From the NCBI GenBank assembly GCA_049324835.1, contig JBMOMT010000006.1, forward strand, positions 1-30,051: a stretch of 30,051 bases of DNA, written 5' to 3'. Position 1 is the stretch's first letter; every line of letters begins with the position of its first letter. The position numbers and the translations under genes are program-made. A model generated the notes under the pieces. That model was not told the origin of the DNA. It made no database searches and saw only the letters and a list, made by a program, of their open reading frames with translations. Below, in pieces: positions 17,212 through 24,027 of the stretch. The stretch is from JBMOMT01 sp049324835. Lineage in GTDB: Bacteria; Chloroflexota; Anaerolineae; CAYNKW01.

Positions 17212-18726
17212 TCAGCAGGCCCTCTGTCGAGGAAAATTACCAGGAGCGGGAGCGACGGGCGCACACTCGCTATCAGACATCATGACCGATCCTACAGGGT
17301 CGGCTTTTTCGATCACTTCGAAAAGCTGGGCAAACTTGGCCTTTGGCTCCACGGCCACCACAGGGCCGCGCTCGGCGTCGAGGTATACCGTCTCCAACAG
17401 GGTGTGAACGATGCACCGCCGCTCTCTGGCCGTCGCCGCGTCCCATATTGCGCCAAAGTCCGCCAGCAGGGCCGCCGCCGCCGCCAGGTCGGGCGGCTCT
17501 GGCGGTGTCATCGTGGCCAGTTGCGCCTTGAGGCGATCCCGTTCGGCCCGATATTCACCCTCTGCCATGTCACCCAGTACAAACAGCTTCTTTAGCCGCT
17601 CCAGTTGTCCCTCGATGCGCGCCTGTTCTCTGGCAATGTCCAGGGCGTCGGCCCGCTGTTCAATCTGGCCCATAATGCGCGCTTGCCAGTCGGCAGGCAG
17701 TTGCAGGCGGCCCAGAAACGCGCCCAGCGCGCCCTCTGCATCATCTGCGCCCACCACCCGCTGCCCACATTCCCCGCCCCTGTCACGCGCCGGGTCCCGG
17801 TAATAGCGCCCGTTTGCCCAGCTTCCCCGCATCCGGCCACCACACCGGGCGCACCGGGCCACGCCGGTTAGAGGATAAATGCGGCTGTCGTGCCGGGCCG
17901 TCAAGTGCCGGCGTTTGCTCCGCCGTTGCGTCCGCGCTGCTTGCGCCTGGGCAAAGAGGTGCTCGCTGATAATGGCCTCATGCACGCCATCAAACCTCTC
18001 GCCCTTGTATTGCACCTCACCCAGGTAAAAGCGGTTCTGCAACATGGCCGTCACGGTATCCTTGCTGAACAGTCGCAACGCCCGATCCCCGCGCCCTCGA
18101 GGGCGATAACCGGCCTCGTTAAGCAGCCGGGCAATGTCGGCGTCGCTGTACTGGCCCGTGGCGTATTTCTGAAACGCCAGGCGCACGCCCTCGGCGTCGT
18201 TCTCGTCTACGTGGGCCAGGCCAGAGCCGCCGTCCTTTTTGTACTCTACCTCGTAGCCAAATGGGATCGCACTATTCCAAAGGCCGGCCTCGGCCCGTGC
18301 GCGCTTGCCTTTGGCCGTCTCGGCGCTCAGATTGTCCAGATACCATTGGGCAAAGGCAGCCAGCATGGTTAGCATGACCTTGCCCATTGCGGTGGTAAAG
18401 TCGAATTGCTCAGAGGCCGAAACGAGGGCCACGCCCAGGGCCTCCAGGTCGTGTAAGATGGTGAGCAAGTCTACCACAGAACGAGAAAGGCGATCCAGCT
18501 TGTGGACGATCACCACGTCGAAACGCCCGATCTCAGCGCCGCGCATCATGGCCCGAAACTGTGGGCGCTCGGTCGTCTTGGCGCTCAGACCCTGGTCGGT
18601 GTAGATGGTCATCACCTCCCAGCCGCGCTCTTGGGCCAGCCGCTTGCAGACCGCCAGTTGCGCGTCGAGACTGTGGCCGTCCAGTTGCATCTCGGAAGAG
18701 ACGCGGGTGTAAATCGCAGCTCTCAC
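17212..18726 (-). CDS. Large serine recombinase (element integrase)
   Basis: 504 residues. The resolvase catalytic domain (1-145) has the nucleophile S10 in YTRVSSEMQ and arginines in KLDRLSR (R79, R82). The recombinase domain (about 155-275) includes IPFGYEV and LLNEAGYRPRG. The zinc-ribbon region has C292, C295 and C320, but the usual fourth Cys seems replaced (YYRDPARD). A coiled coil lies at about 355-405, then a helical tail. It probably integrates and excises the 12.7-kb element. The GTG start overlaps the stop of a 36-residue ORF. The left attachment core (17247-17259) is inside its last codons, so the final 11 residues come from the chromosome; in the circular form the tail would differ. 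Confidence 0.93.
   Translation of the reverse strand: MRAAIYTRVSSEMQLDGHSLDAQLAVCKRLAQERGWEVMTIYTDQGLSAKTTERPQFRAMMRGAEIGRFDVVIVHKLDRLSRSVVDLLTILHDLEALGVALVSASEQFDFTTAMGKVMLTMLAAFAQWYLDNLSAETAKGKRARAEAGLWNSAIPFGYEVEYKKDGGSGLAHVDENDAEGVRLAFQKYATGQYSDADIARLLNEAGYRPRGRGDRALRLFSKDTVTAMLQNRFYLGEVQYKGERFDGVHEAIISEHLFAQAQAARTQRRSKRRHLTARHDSRIYPLTGVARCARCGGRMRGSWANGRYYRDPARDRGGECGQRVVGADDAEGALGAFLGRLQLPADWQARIMGQIEQRADALDIAREQARIEGQLERLKKLFVLGDMAEGEYRAERDRLKAQLATMTPPEPPDLAAAAALLADFGAIWDAATARERRCIVHTLLETVYLDAERGPVVAVEPKAKFAQLFEVIEKADPVGSVMMSDSECAPVAPAPGNFPRQRAC
17247..17259. other. Putative attL core (13-bp copy of the tRNA-Asp 3' end)
   Basis: CGGGAGCGACGGG is identical to 29925-29937, the 3' end of tRNA-Asp. 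On its element side, TATCAGACAT (17271-17280) mirrors ATGTCTGATA (29915-29924) inside the other end. It marks the left boundary of the integrated element. Confidence 0.8.
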
Positions 18727-18833
18727 CGTCCGGTCCTTCTGCTGTTCACCACGCGCTCGACAATGACCGCCAGCACGGCCAGAAGATCCGCCACCTCTGG
18801 TGTCTCAGTTGTCGGCGCTCGTTTTGTCGCCAC
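18723..18833 (-). CDS. Small 36-residue ORF upstream of the serine recombinase
   Basis: GTG start at 18833 preceded by GAGGTGAT; the product reads MATKRAPTTETPEVADLLAV and ends VIVERVVNSRRTGR. Its stop overlaps the recombinase GTG (GTGA), which indicates translational coupling. A hydrophobic helix is flanked by basic ends. The function is unknown; it could be a small partner of the recombinase. Confidence 0.55.
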   Translation of the reverse strand: MATKRAPTTETPEVADLLAVLAVIVERVVNSRRTGR

Positions 18834-18836
18834 GGA

Positions 18837-19445
18837 TCACCTCGTCGCCGCGTCCCATAGCTGCTTTAACAGGCCGGCATATTCACGCGCCCGCCTGTCC
18901 TGGCCTGCCTGCTCGTCGGCCTGCGCCAGGGTAGCCGCCACCTGGTCGTCGGCCTCGGCCAGCTCTGCCGCCAGAAAGTCCAAAAACGCCGCTCTTTTCT
19001 CAAGCTCGGCACGCGCCACGGCCACCATGCCGTCGAGGCCGATCACAGGCGATAGTCTGAGGGCGTGGTCTAGCTCGATGCCCACCTCGGCGCAGAACAG
19101 ACCCAGGCCGTCCCAAACCGCCACCACCTCGGCGGCGTGATCCCAGGCAGCCAGCGACGGTACAAAGTCGTCGTTTGTTTGGCCTCTTTCTTCTAGCAAC
19201 AGACACACCGTCACGATCCAGCTATGCCACAAGATGTCTGTCACCGCCGCCCAGGTGGCGGTCAGCAGCCCGTCAAACATGCCCGCGTATGGCCAGGCGA
19301 TCATGTTGTACGTCGCCCGGCGGGCCGTGTTCCGCAAGGCGATCAGCTCGCTCTCGTCGTTTCGGGCGTCGGCGGCCAGGGTGAGACGAAAACGCTCCAG
19401 GTCACTCAGTTTGTCGTAATGCCGCTGTAGTTGTCTCGTGTTCAA
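18837..19445 (-). CDS. Unrecognised helical protein of the element
   Basis: 202 residues, mostly helical, with a charged N-terminus (MNTRQLQRHYDKLSDLERFR), a central aromatic-rich region (YNMIAWPYAGMFDGLLTATW) and a C-terminal coiled-coil-like segment (ELAEADDQVAATLAQADEQ). No family recognised. The TTG start overlaps the preceding stop (TTGA), so it is translated in coupling with the zinc-motif gene. The stop lies 4 nt before the small ORF that leads to the recombinase. Confidence 0.72.
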   Translation of the reverse strand: MNTRQLQRHYDKLSDLERFRLTLAADARNDESELIALRNTARRATYNMIAWPYAGMFDGLLTATWAAVTDILWHSWIVTVCLLLEERGQTNDDFVPSLAAWDHAAEVVAVWDGLGLFCAEVGIELDHALRLSPVIGLDGMVAVARAELEKRAAFLDFLAAELAEADDQVAATLAQADEQAGQDRRAREYAGLLKQLWDAATR

Positions 19446-19825
19446 TTATCCCTCGCTTTCAGCGCCTGCTCCAGCGCCTCGACCCGCTCGGCCAGCGTCG
19501 CAAACTCCAGCGCCTTGACGATCACGTTGGCCAGCGTCGCAATCGTTCGCGCGCGTTGCAGACTGTTCTCCAGGCCCAGCACGTCGTTGACCGTCTGCTC
19601 CAGCAGGTTGACAACGTCGGCCATTGCCTGGACGCGCACCGGCTCGGCGCTGCCTGTCTGGCCGATGGTTCGCCCGTGCCGCGCCTTGCCACCTTTGGCC
19701 CGGGCCGTGGCCCGCTCTTTGGCCCGCGCCGGGTCGTGGGTGAAACAATACCCGCTCTCACCGGCCCAGCCGTTGCATGGTTGGCCGTCGCGGCGCGTCG
19801 CCTTGCATTTTCTTGTAGTTGTCAT
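19442..19825 (-). CDS. Small zinc-motif protein (DUF5763-like N-terminus)
   Basis: 127 residues. The N-terminus RKCKATRRDGQPCNGWAGES then GYCFTHDP has the Cys/Cys/Cys/His pattern of short zinc-binding modules common on mobile elements (DUF5763-like). It is followed by a helical, possibly coiled-coil part (VNLLEQTVNDVLGLENSLQR, RVEALEQALKARDN). The ATG lies 17 bp from the iteron array at 19842-19896. Function unknown; DNA binding is plausible. Confidence 0.7.
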   Translation of the reverse strand: MTTTRKCKATRRDGQPCNGWAGESGYCFTHDPARAKERATARAKGGKARHGRTIGQTGSAEPVRVQAMADVVNLLEQTVNDVLGLENSLQRARTIATLANVIVKALEFATLAERVEALEQALKARDN

Positions 19826-19841
19826 CGTCTGCCTACCGTTC

Positions 19842-19896
19842 GGTTGTAGGTGGTTGTAACGGTTGTAACGGTTGTAACGGTTGTAACGGTTGTAGC
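19842..19896. repeat. Left iteron array: six 9-bp GGTTGTAAC units
   Basis: Tandem GGTTGTAAC at 19852-19887 (four perfect copies), flanked by GGTTGTAGG (19842-19850) and GGTTGTAGC (19888-19896). It sits between the replication helicase stop and the next gene. The unit is the exact reverse complement of the GTTACAACC unit in the right array. Confidence 0.9.
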
Positions 19897-21287
19897 TAAA
19901 AACTCTCTTTCGGTCTGTAATACACTTCCTGGCCGACCCTCTCAGACAACACCAGGCCGACAGTCACCAGGTCTTGCAGGCGTCTATAGGTGTTGCTCTT
20001 GTCCTGGCCCATCGATTTGGCAATGTCTATCATGCGCGCCCTACCCAGCGTCATCAGGGCGTCCAGAATCTCTTGTCGGCGCTCTGTCATCTCTAGCGCG
20101 TCGGCGTCGCCGTCCAGTTGCCAGCAGCCGGTCAGGTAGTCCCAGGTCAGGGCCAGATTTCGCTCCTCGATGTCCCGCCCGGTCACCTGGAGTCTGGCGT
20201 TACCCTTGCCTCGTTCCCTGTAGAGGCCCCAGGCGGTGTCGGCCATTGCGCCCTTTGCCGTGCTGCCCAGGATGTCACCTATCGCGTCCGGGTCGGCTCC
20301 AAAACCCTTCCGATGATGATCCACCATGAGGATCGCGCAGTTGCGCCCGTGGGCCATCTCTTGTAATGGCGTCAAGGCCCTGGTCATGGCCTGCACGTCG
20401 TTCTGGTCGCCGTAACAGGATCGGCTCAGGGTGTCGATCACCACCAGGCGATAGCCGACCCGCTCGATCTGTGTTGCCAGCCGTTCACCGCCGCCGTTGC
20501 GCAGGTCGCCCACCTCGTCAACAAACTGGCCCAGCGGCATAAAGTCGGCCATTGCGTTAAGCGGCCAGGCCTGCCTGCCCAGCCGGTCTTTTAACCGTTG
20601 TGGGCTGTCCTCGAGGGCCAGATACAGCACCGCGCCCGGCTCGATGCGCTCACCCAGGGCGTGGCCGCCGGTCGCCACCGCCTGGGCAAGCTGCATCGCC
20701 AGCCAACTTTTACCCACTTTGGGCCGGCCTGCCAGGATTCCCAGGCCGGTTGGCAGCAGACCCGGGACCGCCCACACCGGCTCAGGCCAGACGGTGGTCA
20801 GAATGTCGCCCGCGCTCAGCAGCCGCATGGCCGGCCTGTCGGGACTGTCCCAGCGCACGCCCTGAAACGCGGCCCGTGATGTTGTGACAAGGTGCTCCAG
20901 GCTCACCTGCCCGTCGTGGGCCTGTTGCACGATCTGGGCCGCCTGGGCGATAATACGCCGTCTCACCGCCAGTTGTCGCACCTCCTCGGTATAGGTAGCC
21001 CAGTGAAGGCTGGTGGGCAGCTCGCTGGCCACCTCAGACAGGTAGCCCGGCCCAACCTGCTCCAAAAGGCCGCGCTTTTGCAGCGCGTGACCCAGGGTCA
21101 CAACGTCTATACCGTGGCCCTGGTCTGCCAGGTCACAGATCGCCTTGTACACCCAGCCGTTGCGCTCGATGAAAAAGTCGGCGGGTGAGAGGATGCGCCG
21201 GATGTTGGCGCACAGGCCAGGGTCGATCATCATACACGATAGCACAAAACGCTCTTGTTGTGGATTGCTCGGCGGCCCGTCTGTCAT
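19896..21287 (-). CDS. Plasmid-type replication helicase: DnaB-N domain, RepA-like ATPase, winged helix
   Basis: 463 residues in three parts. Residues 8-110 resemble the DnaB N-terminal domain (NPQQERFVLSCMMIDPG, GIDVVTLGHALQKRGLLEQVG). Residues 155-385 are a RecA/RepA-type hexameric ATPase with Walker A AGRPKVGKS (186-194), Walker B RLVVIDTLSR and VDHHRKG. Residues 395-463 are a winged helix (RQEILDALMTLGRARMIDIA, YRRLQDLVTVGLV). It likely unwinds DNA at the element's origin. The stop touches the left iteron array; the ATG overlaps the previous gene's stop (ATGA). DnaB-N with a RepA-like motor and wing in one chain is an unusual arrangement. Confidence 0.85.
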   Translation of the reverse strand: MTDGPPSNPQQERFVLSCMMIDPGLCANIRRILSPADFFIERNGWVYKAICDLADQGHGIDVVTLGHALQKRGLLEQVGPGYLSEVASELPTSLHWATYTEEVRQLAVRRRIIAQAAQIVQQAHDGQVSLEHLVTTSRAAFQGVRWDSPDRPAMRLLSAGDILTTVWPEPVWAVPGLLPTGLGILAGRPKVGKSWLAMQLAQAVATGGHALGERIEPGAVLYLALEDSPQRLKDRLGRQAWPLNAMADFMPLGQFVDEVGDLRNGGGERLATQIERVGYRLVVIDTLSRSCYGDQNDVQAMTRALTPLQEMAHGRNCAILMVDHHRKGFGADPDAIGDILGSTAKGAMADTAWGLYRERGKGNARLQVTGRDIEERNLALTWDYLTGCWQLDGDADALEMTERRQEILDALMTLGRARMIDIAKSMGQDKSNTYRRLQDLVTVGLVLSERVGQEVYYRPKESF

Positions 21288-21583
21288 CGCCCACCTCCGC
21301 GCCTGATCTGGTTCAGTTCGTAATAGATCGCCTGCGCGTGGAGCATGTCCAGGCGGCAGCGGGTCGCACCGGCCACGTCGCCGGCGGCTTTGGCAGCCAG
21401 CCAGGCGGCCCGGTAGGTCTCTACCCGGCGCTGGGCCTGGGCCAGCATGTCATCGACGGGATCGATTTTGTGCTTGACTTTTGTTGCAGACTCGTGGTAT
21501 AATGAGGCTAGTCTGGTGTTCTGGACAGTCCGTCTCGTCCGCGCCGCCGGTTGCCGCCCGGCGGCTTTCACTTTTTTACTCAT
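21284..21583 (-). CDS. Small basic protein preceding the replication helicase
   Basis: 99 residues. The basic N-terminus (MSKKVKAAGRQPAARTRRTV) is followed by two helices (DDMLAQAQRRVETYRAAWLA and RCRLDMLHAQAIYYELNQI). No family recognised. The ATG at 21583 is chosen over the longer frame because AGGAGA precedes it and the upstream part overlaps the ribbon-helix-helix gene. The stop overlaps the helicase start. A plus-strand promoter and terminator lie opposite its first 35 codons. Confidence 0.72.
   Translation of the reverse strand: MSKKVKAAGRQPAARTRRTVQNTRLASLYHESATKVKHKIDPVDDMLAQAQRRVETYRAAWLAAKAAGDVAGATRCRLDMLHAQAIYYELNQIRRGGGR
21474..21503 (+). promoter_or_regulatory. Promoter of candidate antisense RNA 1
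   Basis: -35 TTGACT (21474-21479), 18-bp spacer, -10 TATAAT (21498-21503), on the strand opposite the operon. It shares CGTGGTAWAATG around the -10 with the promoter at 24355-24383. Confidence 0.55.
21510..21577 (+). ncRNA. Candidate antisense RNA 1 opposite the pre-helicase gene
   Basis: A predicted transcript of about 68 nt starting 6-7 nt after the -10. It has a weak first hairpin (GTCTGG/CTGGAC) and ends in a terminator: GCCGCCGG (21543-21550), CCGGCGGC (21558-21565), then TTTCACTTTTTT. It is antisense to the start of the gene at 21284-21583, directly upstream of the replication helicase, a place where plasmids often encode copy-control RNAs. This is an inference; the sequence is also coding on the other strand. 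Confidence 0.38.
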
Positions 21584-21767
21584 GGCACGCTTTCTCCTTT
21601 GCGGTGGCCGGCTCGCTCGGAGGCCAGAGGCCACGGTCAGCAGCCGCCCGCCGCACCAGCTCTCGCAGCGTTTCACCCTGCCCGCCCCGGCCTTCATACT
21701 TGACCAGCGCCGCCAGCATCGCCCGCTCGTATTCCGACATTCTAACGCCAATTACAATCTCCCGCAT
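21576..21767 (-). CDS. Ribbon-helix-helix (CopG/Arc-like) regulator
   Basis: 63 residues. REIVIGVRMSEYERAMLAAL, then TLRELVRRAA, fits a ribbon-helix-helix fold: an N-terminal beta strand, then two helices. The ATG at 21767 has GGAGGTG 7 nt upstream. First gene of the replication operon, and probably the repressor of its own promoter through the inverted repeat at 21784-21806. Confidence 0.75.
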   Translation of the reverse strand: MREIVIGVRMSEYERAMLAALVKYEGRGGQGETLRELVRRAAADRGLWPPSEPATAKEKACHE

Positions 21768-21783
21768 GGCTACACCTCCACAA

Positions 21784-21806
21784 TTACCTCTTGACAAATT
21801 AGGTAA
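21784..21806. promoter_or_regulatory. Putative operator in the replication operon leader
   Basis: Inverted repeat TTACCT-N11-AGGTAA between the promoter and the ribosome site of the ribbon-helix-helix gene. A likely autoregulatory site. Confidence 0.5.
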
Positions 21807-21825
21807 CACAAACTAACTGTTCCCT

Positions 21826-21854
21826 AGTGTAGCATAATCGTAAACGTCTGTCAA
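21826..21854 (-). promoter_or_regulatory. Promoter of the replication-integrase operon
   Basis: On the minus strand, -35 TTGACA (21854-21849), 17-bp spacer, -10 TACACT (21831-21826). It should drive the ribbon-helix-helix gene, the small gene, the helicase, and possibly on to the serine recombinase. Confidence 0.8.
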
Positions 21855-22067
21855 ACGACAAACATCGAATTTATGCATGATTAATTGTTGAACATCGATT
21901 TTATCAGGGAGTAATTGTATATCGCACGGCATTGTAGAGTAACACACAACACCTAACCTTTCTCTCGACCATTGACATATCCCACCCGCCCGCACAGGCT
22001 ACGCTAAGAGCCTGAACCTTAAATTTTTCGCAGGGTTTCGACTTCTGATAATGGCCCTAATAGGAAG
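21855..22067. other. AT-rich intergenic region with a 14-bp direct repeat, possible origin
   Basis: No gene is seen. The first 100 bp are far richer in A+T than the surroundings and hold AACATCGAATTTAT (21861-21874) and AACATCGATTTTAT (21891-21904), 30 bp apart with one mismatch. Further on are CAGGCT-N8-AGCCTG (21995-22014) and GACTTC...GAAGTC flanking the recombinase stop. It could be an operator or an origin unwinding region. Confidence 0.45.
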
Positions 22068-22988
22068 TCAGCCCAACAGCCGCTCCAGGTAGGCCGCCGG
22101 GTTCTCGGCCATGCGGTTGACCAGGTGGGTGTAGATCGCCGTCGTCGCCGGGTTGGCGTGGCCCAGCATGTCGCCCACCGCCTCCTGGGTTGCACCACCG
22201 GCCCGCGCCCAGGTGGCGGCGCTATGGCGCAAACTATGGCAGCTCACACCGGCGGCTTTCTGGCCGATTTGCTCCAGGTAGCCGTCTACCAGGTAACGGA
22301 TCGCCCTGGTGGTCATCCTGCCGCCCGTGCCGTTGTGACCCAGCACCACGAACAGGGCCGGCTCACCAGGCAGGCCGACACGCGCCTCCAGCCAGTCGGC
22401 CAGCAGGCGCGCCGTTCGTTCGGTGAGGTAGATCGTGCGCGTCTTGCGCCCTTTGCCGTGCACCGTCAAAGTCCCGCGCTCCAGGCTCAGGTCATCGAGG
22501 CCCGCGCCGGCCACCTCGGCCACGCGCGGGCCGTGCAAGACCATCAGCGCCAGGATAGCCCGATCCCGTTTCGCCTGTGGTGTGTCGCCAGCAGGCGCGG
22601 CCAGCAGCGCACCCACGGCAGCCAGCGGCAAAAATTTGACCCGCTCGGCCCGCGCCGTCTTTTCCCGCGGTGCTTTGATGCCTGCCGCCGGATTGTCCAG
22701 CCGCAAGCCGCGCCAGGTGGCGGCCTCGTACAGCCGCCGCACCACGGCCAACTTGAGGGCGATGGTCTCACGGCTGTAACTCTGCTCGACCAGATAACGC
22801 CGGTAGTCGGTCACGTCGGCCTCGGTGGCCAGGGCCGGGTTGATGCCTCGCTCGTTGCACCAGGCCACCCACAGGCCGGCCTGGGTGTGATAGTTCCGCA
22901 CCGTGTGCGCGCTGGCGTCACCATCGGCCACGCGCAGGCGCATAAATTCGCCAAAGTCCGCCAGCAGTCTGACAATCAGGTCACTCAT
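22068..22988 (-). CDS. Tyrosine recombinase (XerC/D-like)
   Basis: 306 residues. The N-terminal SAM-like core-binding domain (about 5-100) and catalytic domain carry the expected residues: R155 (LHGPRVAEV), K near 179 (HGKGRKTR), H251-x-x-R254 (CHSLRHSAATW), H277 (MLGHANP) and Y286 (TAIYTHLVNR). The ATG at 22988 has AAAGGAG upstream. It lies inside the element, away from both ends, so dimer resolution of a circular form is as likely as integration. Its first 16 nt of coding sequence are duplicated upstream (see the repeat at 22967-23057). Confidence 0.92.
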   Translation of the reverse strand: MSDLIVRLLADFGEFMRLRVADGDASAHTVRNYHTQAGLWVAWCNERGINPALATEADVTDYRRYLVEQSYSRETIALKLAVVRRLYEAATWRGLRLDNPAAGIKAPREKTARAERVKFLPLAAVGALLAAPAGDTPQAKRDRAILALMVLHGPRVAEVAGAGLDDLSLERGTLTVHGKGRKTRTIYLTERTARLLADWLEARVGLPGEPALFVVLGHNGTGGRMTTRAIRYLVDGYLEQIGQKAAGVSCHSLRHSAATWARAGGATQEAVGDMLGHANPATTAIYTHLVNRMAENPAAYLERLLG

Positions 22989-23057
22989 GGGCGCTCTCCT
23001 TTGCATACTAGCGCATACGCAAGGGGCTAACGGGTGATGTCTGACAATCAGGTCACT
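22967..23057. repeat. 19-bp direct repeat around the tyrosine recombinase start
   Basis: GTCTGACAATCAGGTCACT occurs at 22967-22985 (the recombinase N-terminal codons) and identically at 23039-23057, 72 bp apart. The intervening 53 bp hold the ribosome site and GCATAC direct repeats. Confidence 0.85.
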
Positions 23058-23109
23058 GCTTCCGGCCTGCCTGCGCAGGCAGGCGCCGGAAAGAGCGGGC
23101 CAGCTCTGC
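23058..23109. repeat. Strong palindrome downstream of the zinc-ribbon gene
   Basis: TTCCGG and CCGGAA flank CCTGCCTGCGCAGGCAGG (23060-23091), a near-perfect hairpin. There is no T-run, so it resembles a mobile palindromic repeat more than a terminator. Confidence 0.6.
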
Positions 23110-23550
23110 TCACAGGTTCAAACGCGCGGCGGCGGCGGCGCGTTTGTCGTCGTCGCCGATGCGGGCCACCAGTGCCGCCAGCTCGTCGGCGGTAAATTCA
23201 GCGCGCCGTTGCGGGTCGGCCACCAGGTGGTAGGCCACGTTGTCGTAACGCAGTTGCGGCGCGCTGCTTCGCGCGATAGCCGCCGCCTCGGTGTTGCCCG
23301 TGCGGCTGGCGATGAAACGTCCCAGGTCGGCCAGGCTGGCCGCCTCGATTGTCGGCGCCCGGCCCTGGCAATCTTGGCACAGATACGGCGGCTTGCTGCC
23401 CCGTGGCAGGGCGTGGCCGCATCGTACACAATCTTGTCCCTGTGGATCGGCGCAGGTCTCACACAGCCACACCGACGAGGTGGCGCTCAGATGGTAGGGG
23501 CTGCTGCCAGGTGGCAGGGTCTGGCCGCAACGCTCGCAGTTCGGCGTCAT
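23110..23550 (-). CDS. Double zinc-ribbon protein
   Basis: 146 residues. Two zinc modules are visible: NCERCGQTLPPG with WLCETC, and DCVRCGHALPRG with YLCQDC, all within the first 65 residues. They are followed by a helical domain (ASLADLGRFIASRTGNTEAA, FTADELAALVARIGDDDKRA). The zinc modules repeat the pattern CxRCG-x-LPxGS, suggesting internal duplication. No named family. The ATG overlaps the upstream gene's stop (ATGA). Confidence 0.7.
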   Translation of the reverse strand: MTPNCERCGQTLPPGSSPYHLSATSSVWLCETCADPQGQDCVRCGHALPRGSKPPYLCQDCQGRAPTIEAASLADLGRFIASRTGNTEAAAIARSSAPQLRYDNVAYHLVADPQRRAEFTADELAALVARIGDDDKRAAAAARLNL

Positions 23551-23924
23551 TCCAATGCCTCGTTGGGGGTTAGCGCCTCGTCGAGGGTCAGGGGCCGGCC
23601 CAACCCGTCCTCCTTGCCCAGCAACTCAAAGCGCCCATCGATGCTCAGGTCGGCCTCGGTCACCTGGTGCAGGCTCTCGGTCGTCGGCTCGCCCTGCCAG
23701 CGGCTCCAGTCGTCGACGTGCACCACCAGCCGCCCGTCGGCGGTCTTGTACAGGGTCTCGGTCACGCCGCGCGTGTCGGTAATTCCCACGCCGTCGCGCC
23801 CCTTACCGTATTCTGTCCGCTTGGCCAGCAGCTCACCCTCGAATTCGACCGGCAGGCGGGTGTCGTTACACTGGCCACCGTTGCCGGTTATGACGTTCCC
23901 CACGTAAACTGTGATTTTGTCCAT
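23547..23924 (-). CDS. Unrecognised 125-residue element protein
   Basis: Begins MDKITVYVGNVITGNGGQCN and has strand-rich composition with a C-terminal acidic stretch (LTLDEALTPNEALE). No family recognised. The start at 23924 is preferred over the longer frame because AAAGGA lies upstream. It overlaps the zinc-ribbon gene by 4 nt. Confidence 0.6.
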   Translation of the reverse strand: MDKITVYVGNVITGNGGQCNDTRLPVEFEGELLAKRTEYGKGRDGVGITDTRGVTETLYKTADGRLVVHVDDWSRWQGEPTTESLHQVTEADLSIDGRFELLGKEDGLGRPLTLDEALTPNEALE

Positions 23925-24027
23925 TTTGCCTGTCCTTTCTGTTCTCGTGTGATAAATCGTTTTTGTGAGCTGGCCCGCTCGGTCGTGCTGGCCAGGGTAG
24001 AGGGTGCTGGCCAGCACTCGGAGCGGG

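Noticed and set aside
21813..21995. 60-codon minus-strand ORF in the AT-rich intergenic region
   Set aside because: It overlaps the replication operon promoter, and its composition is not protein-like.
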